Assembly (NCBI RefSeq): GCF_023898315.1
Contig: NC_064616.1
Span: 289,815,205-289,879,204, forward strand
Direction of reading: 5' to 3'
Origin: Schistocerca nitens
Lineage: Eukaryota; Arthropoda; Insecta; Orthoptera; Acrididae
Length of the DNA stretch: 64,000 bases
Below are positions 55,201 through 64,000 of this stretch, piece by piece. Position 1 is the first letter of the stretch. Every line of letters begins with the position of its first letter. A model generated the notes under the pieces. It did no database searches, was not told the DNA's origin, and saw nothing but the letters and a program-made list of their open reading frames with translations. The position numbers were made by a program, and so were the translations under genes.

Positions 55201-56124
55201 AGAAACACTGGCTAAAGGCACAGTCTGGTTCACTGAGAGGACCTGATTTACTATAGACAAGTTAAGCAACTGAAATAAATCGAAACCAAACAAGTTCACT
55301 GCATTTGCTTGCTGCCGCGGGACACGTGGCTGAGAGCCAGGCGGCTTTGGCGCGGCCAGGCGCGAGGACTGTTTACTGTGCCGTGCAGCTCGCCCGGCGG
55401 GCCGGTTAACCTGACACACGGGTGGCGAAGTTTCAAATGATTCCTGAGCAAAGTCAAGTGTGTCCTGCCGATCCAATATGTCCATCACTTGTTGAAGGGA
55501 GGGATTGACTAGTTTCAAAATCTGTTCCCTTATACGAACATCAGAAACGTTCTGTGCAATTGCATCACGTACCATAGTATCTGAATAAGGGAGCCCACAT
55601 TCACACTCAAAAGCACAATCCCTAGTAAGGTCTTGCAAGGTTGCAACCCACTCTCGATTAGTCTGACCTGCCGTACGTTTTGTACGAAAGAAGGTATAAC
55701 TTTTCGCAACTGCATTGACTGATTCTTTGAAATATGCATCTAATGCAGACAAAAGTTCGTCGTAGGACAGAGTTGCTACATCGCGTCGGGGAAATAATTT
55801 GACTATCACACGGTACGTGTGGACGCCGACGGACGAAAGGAGATATGGCTGTCGCTCATTACCTTGAATTCTGTAGGCGGCGAGATGGAATCCAAATTGG
55901 TGTGACCACTCCGTCCAGCTTTCCAGTGCCGCATCAAAAGGACGAAAAGGCGGTGCAACTGCGTGTTGTGGCTGCGTGAGCGGTGGAGCGGCGGCTGCCG
56001 CATCGTTTTGCATTGCACGTTGACCCTGGACGAGCTGTCCAAGGGCATCCAGTAAGGCCTGCGTCTGCTGATTCTGTAAGCGATAAAATTCGGACAGTAC
56101 ATCTGGAGATTGTGGCGAAGCCAT
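52300..56124 (-). pseudogene. gypsy gag-pol, disrupted; protease and zinc knuckle absent
   Basis: The frame 56124-54340 starts MASPQSPDVLSEFYRLQN and runs through a gag-like region (WTEWSHQFGFHLAAYR, REWVATLQDLTRDCAF). It then goes directly into the reverse-transcriptase lead-in (DIFAPCLGCAKNYK) and RT (LWASPLVILQKPSGKFRLCV; NYLDDILISG with both catalytic Asp). The CCHC knuckle and the DTG protease expected between them are missing. A shift near 54330 precedes RNase H (LLLMVDASDFRIGAVL; ITDHKPLTSL). Integrase (HHCC motif; HIDFAGPF; SDN) is in 53895-53146, with stops at about 53143 and 53070. A final frame to 52300 has a Pro-rich tail encoded by a GC-rich repeat (~52512-52548). Confidence 0.88.
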
Positions 56125-56180
56125 TACACAAGTAAATCAGGGCAGTACAGTTACGAACGCGAAGTGGCCTCGTCGCCATT

Positions 56181-56666
56181 TGTTGTGGATTGGCAAGACA
56201 GCCAATCCACTAAGAGGAAGCCGAAAGGCACGCGTTTAAGCTCACGCAGGCTGGCGTGAGGTCTGGAACAGGACACGGAAATGAGAATAGCCAAAAACGT
56301 ACGTAGCTGCTGGAATACTTAACTTTAATCCATAATTGGTGAACATCGCTCTTGACGGTACATGTTTTACAGCATCAATAGTTACTGGTAATGGCGCCTT
56401 GCTAGGTCGTAGCAAATGACGTAGCTGAAGGCTATGCTAACTATCGTCTCGGCAAATGAGAGCGTAATTTGTCAGTGAATCATCGCTAGAAAAGTCGGCT
56501 GTACAACTGGGGCGAGTGCTAGGAAGTCTCTCTAGACCTGCCGTGTGGCGGCGCTCGGTATGCAATCACTGATAGTGGCGACACGCGGGTCCGACGTATA
56601 CTAACGGACCGCGGCCGATTTAAAGGCTACCACCTAGCAAGTGTGGTGTCTGGTGGTGACACCACA
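56181..56666 (-). repeat. 5' LTR of the gypsy element
   Basis: On the minus strand it begins TGTGGTGTCACC and ends CCACAACA, giving TGT...ACA ends, 486 bp. It is followed by TGGCGACGAGG, the place of the primer-binding site. It contains ATTAAA as a possible poly-A signal (near 56330). No second copy is in the window. Confidence 0.8.
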
Positions 56667-57133
56667 CAGAAAATGTTCGACTGATGCCCTGGCCAGCACA
56701 TTCTCCAGATCTCTCACCAATTGAAAACGTCTGGTCAATGGTGGACGAGCAACTGGCTCGTCACAATACGCCAGTCACTACTCTTGATGAATTGTGGTAT
56801 CGTGTTGAAGCTGCATGGGCATCTGTACGCATGGGCAGCTGTACCTGTACACGCCATCCAAGCTCTGTTTGACTCAAGGCCCAAGCTTATCAAGGCCGTT
56901 ATTACAGCAAGAGGTGGTTGTTCTGGGTACTGATTTCTCTGGATCTATGCACCCAAATTCCGTGAAAATGTAATCACATGTCAGTTTTAGAATAATATAT
57001 TTGTCTAATGAATACTAGTTTATCATCTGCATTTGTTCTCGGTGTAGCAATTTTAATGGCCAGTAGTTTACTTGTCTCATCGTCATCTACGTCGCTTCGA
57101 GAGTTTTTAAACACTGATAAGAATCATCCTGTA

Positions 57134-57717
57134 TGCTGCAGCTGGGTGCACCGCATGCCTCATTTCTCAAGCCTCGTGCCTTAATACAGGGATTAGGAAT
57201 GTGTTATTAATTTCTTGTAACTGTTTCCTTTATGTATTAGGAAGTTTCCATCTATAAACTTTGTCTTTAGTAAGTAAGATGTGAATCAAGTTCCATTTTA
57301 TAACTACTCGTCACACTGCTCGTATGAATTCACATTAACATTAATTTAGTACATATTTGTCTATGTGGGATGCAATTGTTATGGAGAAGAAAAGATGTAA
57401 ACTGTGGGCTTTCTTTTCAAACAACAAGGGAACAGACCAAAGTGCGATTTATGCTGATAGTCAAACTCAGTCAGAGGAGGGTATACAACAAATCTGGAAG
57501 AAAATTACTTAGAAACTTATATCTACCTATGATGGTTTATTACCATCAGAGCTGCAACGTCTGATATAGGTTCGTACACAAGCATTTACCTCGTCATTGA
57601 TTCAGTGTAAAAGTACTGAGAAATGTGATACTGTATAGTCGAGACAGACAAATCTCTGACCCATTGTAAGAGTACCTATGAATGTAGTTAAAAAATGACT
57701 TTGTCTTAAAACTGATT
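57134..57717. other. No recognised feature
   Basis: AT-rich flank of the nested block. No gene or known repeat seen. Confidence 0.35.
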
Positions 57718-57729
57718 GTTAAAGCTCTC

Positions 57730-57928
57730 GCCGGCCGAAGTGGCCGTGCGGTTCTAGGCGCTACAGTCTGGAACCGAGCGACCGCTACGGTCGCAGGTTC
57801 GAATCCTGCCTCGGACATGGATGTGTGTGATGTACTTAGGTTAGTTAGGTTTAATTAGTTCTAAGTTCTAGGCGACTGATGACCTCAGAAGTTAAGTCGC
57901 ATAGTGCTCAGAGCCATTTGGACCATTT
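57730..57928 (+). mobile_element. tRNA-derived SINE with 12-14-bp TSD
   Basis: The TSD TTGTTAAAGCTCTC (14 bp) flanks the copy, left at 57716-57729 and right ending at 57940. The head (GGCCGAAGTGGCCGTGCGGT) resembles family B, while GTTCTAGGCGCTACAG and the body follow family A, so it is an intermediate variant. Confidence 0.92.
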
Positions 57929-58350
57929 GTTAAAGCTCTCCAAACTTTTTCTATTGTAGAAGGTTCAGGTTTTTCTGAACTACTGCATTATCTGGGTGCC
58001 AATTACACAATTTCATCTCTATATTTGTTGGGTACTGGTTTACTTGAAGCACAAACAGGTTATTTCAATAAACAGTACAGAAACGATGCATTTTGATAGC
58101 TCCACAATACGCCGGGGATAGAAACTAGATTTTTTCGTCGAACTCAGACTGTTATACAGAAACCATCCCACACGGTACTTTAACTTCAGAACTATGAAAA
58201 CATATGTGACCTAACTCTAACTACCATATACCATGTTGAAAAATGTTTATTCCGTCACATGTCACGTCATTAATTTGTCAATAAATACCTGCGTGCTCAT
58301 TGCTCAGTGGTAATGGCACGTTTTAGATGTTTTATCCGTAACGACGTCCG

Positions 58351-59140
58351 GTACATCTACATCTACATTTACACTCTGCAAGCCACCCAACGGTGTGTGG
58401 CGGAGGGCACTTTACGTGCCACTGTCATTACCTTCCTTTCCTGTTCCAGTCGCGTATGGTTCGCGGGAAGAACGACTGCCGGAAAGCCTCCATGCGCGCT
58501 CGAATCTCTCTAATTTTACATTCGTGATCTCCTCTGGAGGTATAACTAGGGGGAAGCAATATATTCGATACCTCATCCAGAAACGCACCCTCTCGAAACC
58601 TGGCGAGCAAGCTGCACCGCGATGCAGAGCGCCTCTCTTGCAGAGTCTGCCACTTGAATTTGCTAAACATCTCCGTAACGCTATCACGCTTACCAAATAA
58701 CCCTGTGACGAAACGCGCCGCTCTTCTTTGGATCTCTCCTCATCAACCCGACCTGGTACGGATCCCACACTGATGAGCAATGCTCAAGTATAGCCGGCCG
58801 CGGTGGTCTAGCGGTTCTAGGCGGGCAGTCCGGAACCGCGCGACTGCTACGGTCGCAGGTTCGAATCCTGCCTCGGGCATGGATGTGTGTGATGTCCTTA
58901 GGTTAGTTAGGTTTAAGTAGTTCTAAGTTCTAGGGGACTGATGACCACAGATGTTAAGTCCCATAGTGCTCAGAGCCATTTGAACCATTTTTTACTCAAG
59001 TATAGGTCGAACGAGTGTTTTTTAAGCCACCTCCTTTGTTGATGGACTACATTTTCTAAGCACTCTCCCAATGAATCTCAACCTGGTACCCGCCTTACCA
59101 ACAATTTATTTTATATGATCATTCCACTTCAAATCGTTCC
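58351..59140 (-). pseudogene. LINE 3' end (same family as 5560-6790), invaded by a SINE
   Basis: The minus strand ends in a short GTAGATGTAGATGTACC repeat tail (near 58351) preceded by the 3' region CACCGTTGGGTGGCTTGC. Further upstream is the C-terminal reverse-transcriptase part (QRRAARFVTG-like, near 58720-58690, and onward past the SINE). Similarity to a LINE stops near 59140, so the copy is 5'-truncated. The open minus frame at 58412-58780 is out of register with the expected protein over part of its length. Confidence 0.75.
58793..58994 (+). mobile_element. tRNA-derived SINE (family A), full length with 10-bp TSD
   Basis: The TSD CTCAAGTATA lies at 58783-58792 and 58995-59004. The head GCCGGCCGCGGTGGTCTAGC and B-box GGTCGCAGGTTCGAATCC are intact. 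It is inserted in the LINE fragment and is therefore younger than it. Confidence 0.95.
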
Positions 59141-59144
59141 GGTA

Positions 59145-59410
59145 ACGAGTAACGAATACTTTGGAACGCGTTTATGTCTCGACAATACGAATACACACAC
59201 TACAAAATTTAGCAGTCACCTAGCCCAACACACGAATATACTGCACGGTTGAATCTTTTTGACATGCGCTGTGTACTTTCACGGCCCAGTTTCAAAACGT
59301 ATTCTGATAAGGAACTGTGCATTTACTTAAAGGAAAATACACACACCAGCCATCTGTGTGACAGTATCCTTAGCATTTTTCAGAGAAATCTCTGCCTTCT
59401 ACACAACTAA
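59145..59410. other. No recognised feature
   Basis: Short spacer between the LINE fragment and the mariner element. Confidence 0.35.
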
Positions 59411-59415
59411 ATGTA

Positions 59416-60739
59416 CGAGGTGTGGCTAGAAAAAAAACGGACTAGTACTGGTGAAACAATAAAACGAATGCAATAAGGCTGAAAGTCGCGTGGCCTGTCA
59501 CGTGACTCTCGCTCCGCCTACTGCTCGAGTTTCATCTGCCTCCTGCACTCAGTCTGCCCGTGGCGTCTGTTTTAAGTAGTTGACGTTTTGTCTGTGCGTC
59601 GGAGAATGTTGAGTGTACAGAAAGAACAGCGTGTTAACATCAAATTTTGTTTCAAACTAGGAAAATCTGCAAGTGAAGCGTTTGTAATGTTACAACAAGT
59701 GTACGGCGATGATTGTTTATCGCGAACACAAGTGTTTGAGTGGTTTAAACGATTTAAAGATGGCCGCGAAGACACCAGTGATGACACTCGCACTGGCAGA
59801 CCATTGTCAGCAAAAACTGATGCAAACATTGAAAAAATCGGTAAACTTGTTCGACAAGATCGCCGTTTAACAATCAGAGCAGTGTCTGAGTTAACAGGAG
59901 TTGACAAGGAAAGTGTTAGGCAGATTCTTCATGAAAGTTTCAACATGAACAAAGTGTGTTCAAAAATGGTTCCAAAGTGTCTCACAATTGAACAGAAGGA
60001 ACGCCGAAGAATGATTTGTTCTGACATCCTGGAAAACATTGAAGTGATCCCACCTTCTTACAAAATGTTATTACTTGCGATGAATCGTGGTTTTTTACTT
60101 ACGATCCCGAAACTAAACGCCAATCGATGCATTGGAAAACTCCTGGTTCTCCACGACAAAAAAAAAAAGCAAGAATGTCAAAATCGAAATTCAAGGCAAT
60201 GATGATTGTTTTTTTTTTGACATCAAAGGGATTGTGCACATTGATTGGGTACCAGAGGCACAAACAGTGAATCAGCATTACTACATTAGCGTCCTGGCTA
60301 CCCTACGTGAGCGAGTACGGAGAAAACGGAACGATTTGTGGAGAAAAAAGTCATGGATCCTTCACCAAGACAATGCCCCAGCTCACAGTGCGTTGTCAGT
60401 GAAGACGTTTTTGGCAAAACACAACATTCCCATCTTAGATCATCCACCCTACTCACCTGATTTGGCCCCCTGTGACTTTTTTCTTTTCCCTAAAGTCAAG
60501 TCAGCTTTGAAAGGAACTAGATTTGAGACTGTTGAAGCAGTAAAAGAAAAAGCGACGGAAGTAATGTATGGACTTACCGAAAATGATCTGCAGCATTGCT
60601 ATGAACAGTGGAAAATTCGTATGGAGCGGTGTAGAGACCGAGGAGGAGAGTACATTGAAGGAGATAACATGAAATTGTAAATAATTGTAAATAAATGTTT
60701 TTTCCAGCATCAGTCCGGTTTTTTTCTAGCCGCACCTCG
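59416..60739 (+). mobile_element. mariner element, 1324 bp, complete ends
   Basis: Inverted ends CGAGGTGTGGCTAGAAAAAA (left) and CGAGGTGCGGCTAGAAAAAA (right, reversed) match over about 28 bp and are flanked by TA (59414-59415 and 60740-60741). The size is that of a full mariner. It holds one transposase gene in the same orientation. Confidence 0.95.
59606..60680 (+). pseudogene. mariner transposase, two frameshifts only
   Basis: The N-terminal helix-turn-helix pair is in the first frame (FCFKLGKSASEAFVMLQQVY; LSRTQVFEWFKRFKDGRED; LTIRAVSELTGVDKESVRQI). Near 60045 the frame shifts, after which TCDESWFFTYDPETKRQSMH gives the first Asp. The second shift is in a run of 10 T (60208-60217). The last frame gives WILHQDNAPAHSALSVKTFL, DHPPYSPDLAPCDFFLFPKV and the C-terminus RCRDRGGEYIEGDNMKL. 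The motif set is DD34D as in mariner. The start could be ATG 59588 or 59606. About 345 residues would be the natural length. Confidence 0.92.
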
Positions 60740-60741
60740 TA

Positions 60742-63430
60742 TGTCAGACCGGTACTCGCAGGCACCTGGTGGTTTGTCTTTTTTCCAATGTAATCGCCCA
60801 GCTTCGACTCCTCTCGTCTATCTACGCCTTTAACGTTAAAATTATTTACTCCTGTAATACAACACCCATGCCACTTCCTACGAACGCTACACTGGGGAAT
60901 TGTATACTTCGACTACTAAATTACTTAAATTCACTATTCCAATGATGGAAATTTGTGTATTGCTACAATGAAATTATTGTTTACAATCCAGTGAGTAGTG
61001 AATTCAGTTTTCATACTGTAAACTACCTACACTCAAGTCATAAATGCAGTTTATATGTCCTGCAAATAAATATGTTATATTTTGCATGCTTAACCGTGGT
61101 TTTTCAGTGGCTCTACCTGGAAAAACACAACAGCGTCCTGCTATAGCAGTATTCTCTTTTGGGGTGGTCTGTAGGAGTGTAACTTGAGGTTCTGCTTCCA
61201 AAACATCACTTCATCACCGAGTACCACATCCTCTTCAGCATGATCATAATCATTGCACTCATGCAGGTCTATTTCTTGGGCCTATATTTGTCTCCTCCTC
61301 CAGTATCACTTTCATCTTCACAGTAAAGTATCCTGACAATCTCTTCGTCCGGATAAAATGAAAAAGATCTATTACTCATCTTTCGGACTTGTAAGATTTG
61401 TAATTGTTATTATTGGAATAGTAGCATAGTTTTATACCGCTGCAAAAATTTCATTAAACGGAAATTTGGAAATGAATACTTAAATTAACATTATACAAGG
61501 TTATGTGGTGTCCCAAAAATGGTGCTAGTGAAAAACACAACAGCTTAAAACAAACTTATATCTGCCCAGAGATTACTTGGAATTCCAAATGATAAGTTGT
61601 TGCCGTCTATTAGCAGTTTTTAAAAGAAAAGTAAGTGTGGAATACAGTACCCACACTATAACAGTCTGGGGGTAATCTGAATGTCATCAGCCTGGCTTTG
61701 CACCAAATGCTGATCATCTGTTAGTCTGCCCGCATTTATTAACAAGTTTATATCCATATATTCTCCCAGTACGTAACTGCTTCGTCTTCTAACAGCCTCA
61801 CAAGAACAGTATTCATCCAGTGCTATAAATACGTGAAAATACGGGTTTCTTTTTACAATTTCTAAGGAATGAAAGTAAAATACAGCAAACCTTGGTAATT
61901 GCTTTTGAACTCTGTGATGTGTTATGATAAATTACGTGCCTCACTGAGCTCATATCTAAGACGGAAAAATACACAAACTGAGGACCAGACTAGCGCAAGA
62001 GTAGGAACTCACAACTAACAGAGACTGGGCATACTGACTTAGTGCACAACACTGACGATATTGTAACGAATTTTTTTCACTATATAGAATTTAAAAAAAA
62101 GGTTAATGACTACTTTAAAGTATATAAATGAAGGACGACGCTCTGTTTCAGTAAAGGAAAGTTCTAATTCCAGATTGATATTGTCCCACAAAAGAACGAG
62201 CCTTATAAAATGACGTTGGAAACGCACATGTTCAACAATGAAACTCACAACACGAACTAACGCAGAACAGCCTGACGTAGCTGCGGTCGTTGTGTTTGCG
62301 GTTGCATAGCCGCGACTAACACTGGGTGCGCAGCTGACTGCGTGGCTAAATCGTCAGTGTGTCAAGCATAATAGAAACTGCTTATTTACCGACTTCGCGA
62401 CTCAGTTCCAGTGTGAAAGCAACCTAAGGATGTGTATAGCACGCATCCAGTTCGATCAATCCTTGAGTAATTTTAACGGTGTGACACCCATACCAGTTTC
62501 GATTAATAATAGCGGCAGAGAGAATTCAATGAAATGAGAAGTGCTCTGTTTACCACGAGTTTTCTCGTTCGGCACGATATGCTCAACGAACTCAAGAAGG
62601 TGACTCTGCAAGAACAGCTTTGTAGATGCTCTCAAAAGTTATTGTTCTCACGTTCCTGTAGGAGTCGAGAATCATTATTTACTCCAACATACATATCTTT
62701 CAATTACAATCATAGTAAAACTGAGGAATACCTCTTTATACAGATGGGTGCTAACAATTTTTCTTTCTGTGTACCATTTCGAATGCATGTAATTGGCAGG
62801 GAGAAGCATGATTTGCGTCATTCTTTAACTCCCACCACACGAGTGACGGTGGCTTCCGCGTCAGTGGATGTGGACTGTACAAGTTACTACAAGTTACTGA
62901 CTGCACCAAACGAAATTTTCGAGGAATAGAGAAAAGTGACTACGAGAACCAAGATCAATCGAATAAAAATCAGCGAAATTTGACAAACACAGCATAGCTG
63001 CTAAGGACACCTACGCTTCAGCCACGCAACGACTGTACTCGTTAAGGTTTTGATTCTTAGGCCTGCCTCTAGCTGCTCGATAACTTCAGAGTACTGGTCA
63101 CGTTTATGAGAACAATCATCTACAGATTTAGACATGGTCTCTAGCACTGCCAACACGTGCCGTGAAACGAAAGGTCATATCATCGGATACCAAATGCTCG
63201 ACGTCAGTACTTCAGAACACGCTGGAATCGATAACTTGTCAGTTCTCGATTTACACAGCAAAGGTCAGTAGGACGACGCCTGCCGCCAGCACAGAAGCAA
63301 CATGGCATACGCCGCAACTTAGCTACATCAGCGGTGTGCTACCATTTCAGTCATAATGTCTTCCAACTCTCTGCAACGTGTGTTGCATTCTGATAACAGA
63401 TATAAACCAAATTAGCTTACCCCTTTATTG
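60742..63430. other. Long stretch without recognised content
   Basis: No transposase, reverse-transcriptase or SINE motif found in 2.7 kb. A 131-codon plus frame at 62534-62929 (starts MRSALFTTSFLVRHDMLNEL) and a 69-codon minus frame at 62248-62039 are unrecognised. An acidic minus-strand fragment near 61385-61290 (FSFYPDEEIVRILYCEDESD) is followed by other frames and may be a decayed gene. This is the most likely place in the window for host sequence. Confidence 0.3.
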
Positions 63431-63439
63431 ACTAAAAGG

Positions 63440-64000
63440 AAACTACTTCAGAAGTGCTCAAGGAGATGAGACCTACACAAATTGAAAGCAGCAGCAGTTG
63501 TTGAGAGGTTCAAAGACATCATTAATCAGAATTTGACTGAAACAGAGAAAATTAGCCATAAACAGAACTGATCTTATTGACAGTGTCAGTAAAGAGACAG
63601 GGAATAGTGATACTGATGTCATCATAGCGACGATGGTTAGCTCGCCGGGGTGGCTGAGCGGTTCCAGGCGCTTCAGTCTGGAACCGCGCGACCGCTACGG
63701 TCGCAGCTTCTAATCCTGCCTCGGGCATGGATGTGTGTGATGTTCTTAGGTTAGTTAGATTTAAATAGTTCTAAGTTCTAGGGGACTGATGACCTCATAT
63801 GTTGAGTCCCATAGCACTCAGAGCCATTTGAACCATTTGACGATGGTTACAGAAATCAGTAAAGCTATCAAGAAGGCTAGCAGATTATTTATGGTGGAAG
63901 AAGCAGATGAACAGTGGTTTGCATCCTACTTAGATAATCAATGGACGGACGTAGATGAATTATGGGCAGAGTTTAAAGTGAATGTAATTCGGGTTCTGGA
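63440..64000 (+). pseudogene. Coding-like fragment running off the right edge
   Basis: Plus-frame pieces before (VVERFKDIINQNLTETEKIS; SVSKETGNSDTDVIIATMV) and after the SINE (EISKAIKKASRLFMVEEADE, DVDELWAEFKVNVIRVL) are free of stops for 50-55 codons each side of it. A frameshift lies near 63560. The spacing of the FK..I, A.KKA and W..FK words recalls the linker between endonuclease and reverse transcriptase of some LINEs, but no catalytic motif is in view. Function not assigned. Confidence 0.35.
63640..63838 (+). mobile_element. tRNA-derived SINE (family A), full length with 11-bp TSD
   Basis: The TSD GACGATGGTTA lies at 63629-63639 and 63839-63849. The head CGGGGTGGCTGAGCGGTTCC and the B-box variant GGTCGCAGCTTCTAATCC are present. 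It interrupts the coding-like fragment at the window's right edge. Confidence 0.95.

Larger units (their letters stand above)
52290..56666 (-). mobile_element. Ty3/gypsy LTR retrotransposon, 3' LTR missing
   Basis: It is oriented on the minus strand with a 5' LTR at 56181-56666, then gag-like, reverse transcriptase, RNase H and integrase sequence down to about 52290, where Tc1 sequence begins. No second LTR lies at the left end. Its place inside the Tc1 element makes it the youngest layer of the nest. Confidence 0.88.
52026..56933 (+). pseudogene. Tc1-like transposase, N- and C-terminal pieces only
   Basis: The N-terminal piece starts at ATG 52026. It reads FDEGRIVAYCDCGLSYRDIA then ARVGRDPMTVSRIWNRWVQE, with a stop at about 52199 (CGA-to-TGA-like or TAA), and runs to about 52289. 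The C-terminal piece resumes at 56680 (WPAHSPDLSPIENVWSMVDE) and runs to ARGGCSGY near 56930. The catalytic middle was lost together with the 3' end of the gypsy element that sits between the pieces. Confidence 0.85.
51798..57068 (+). mobile_element. Second Tc1-like element, split by a gypsy retrotransposon
   Basis: Ends CACTACTGGCCATTAAAATT at 51798 and, reversed, AACTACTGGCCATTAAAATT ending at 57068 match over more than 25 bp and are flanked by TA. The Tc1 sequence runs 51798 to about 52289 and resumes at 56667. The middle ~600 bp of the transposase gene, including the first two catalytic regions, is absent. Confidence 0.9.
49926..57131. mobile_element. Outer DNA element (~65-bp inverted ends) holding a nested cluster
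   Basis: The left end (TACAGGGTGATTCTTACCAA, from 49924) and the reversed right end (TACAGGATGATTCTTATCAG, to 57133) match. They remain similar through GTTTAGAAACCCCCGAAACGA/GTTTAAAAACTCTCGAAGCGA. The left end is then split by the Tc1 element 49970-51151 and continues at 51153 (TCATGACGCTGAGATAAGTA) against ATGACGATGAGACAAGTA on the right. The element's own interior is about 51174-51795, in which I see no gene. It is flanked by TA. Most of its 7.2 kb is later insertions. Confidence 0.8.

Noticed and set aside
62534-62929. 131-codon plus frame
   Set aside because: No motif, no supporting context and no obvious codon pattern. Kept only as an unrecognised stretch.

Overview
The window reads as repeat-dominated insect genomic DNA, most likely from a grasshopper or locust (Orthoptera, Schistocerca-like). 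The main clue is a roughly 200-bp tRNA-derived SINE found ten times, on both strands, several with clean target-site duplications (TSDs). From memory this family is characteristic of acridid genomes. I recognise no single-copy host gene. Every coding-like stretch I could identify belongs to a transposable element or virus-like element, and nearly all are broken. No CRISPR array, operon or bacterial feature is present.

Layout. 0-9 kb: a Tc1/mariner-superfamily pseudogene, a piggyBac-like element with TTAA ends (1364-3690) next to a Tc1 fragment, a mariner remnant, a LINE remnant, a short element with matching inverted ends (7295-8122) and two SINEs. 9-16.5 kb: a degraded LINE reverse transcriptase, then an element with ~180-bp inverted ends carrying a transposase split by a SINE (13032-14873), then a Tc1 fragment. 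16.5-24.6 kb: low-complexity and dispersed repeats, two SINEs, and a 2.5-kb hAT-like non-autonomous element (21143-23651) with an 8-bp TSD and internal tandem arrays. 24.6-31.4 kb: a Ty3/gypsy pol remnant whose integrase ORF is split by a complete THAP/P-type element (25246-28892) with 28-bp perfect inverted ends and an 8-bp TSD; its 5' side is cut off by a Tc1-like element. 31.4-36.5 kb: AT-rich remnants of a Polinton/Maverick-type virus-like element, with a protein-primed DNA polymerase B on the minus strand and a capsid-like protein on the plus strand. 37-41 kb: a 5S-rRNA-derived SINE, another Tc1/mariner-superfamily pseudogene, and a composite tRNA-like SINE. 41.7-46 kb: a pogo/Tigger-like element with a C-terminal PHD finger, itself invaded by a Tc1 element. 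46-49 kb: a gypsy fragment and a Tc1 element. 49.9-57.1 kb: a four-level nest (element with ~65-bp inverted ends > Tc1 in its left end, and a second Tc1 in its interior > gypsy retrotransposon in that second Tc1). 57-64 kb: SINEs, a LINE 3' end invaded by a SINE, an almost intact 1.3-kb mariner, a long stretch without recognised content, and a coding-like fragment running off the right edge.

The genes do not work together as a pathway. They are independent mobile elements that inserted into one another, and the nesting gives a relative order of insertion. The most interesting objects are the P/THAP element, the hAT-like element that has grown tandem arrays, the nested block at 50-57 kb, the Polinton remnant and the PHD-tailed pogo element. 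All family assignments are by eye from translated motifs; no database search was run.
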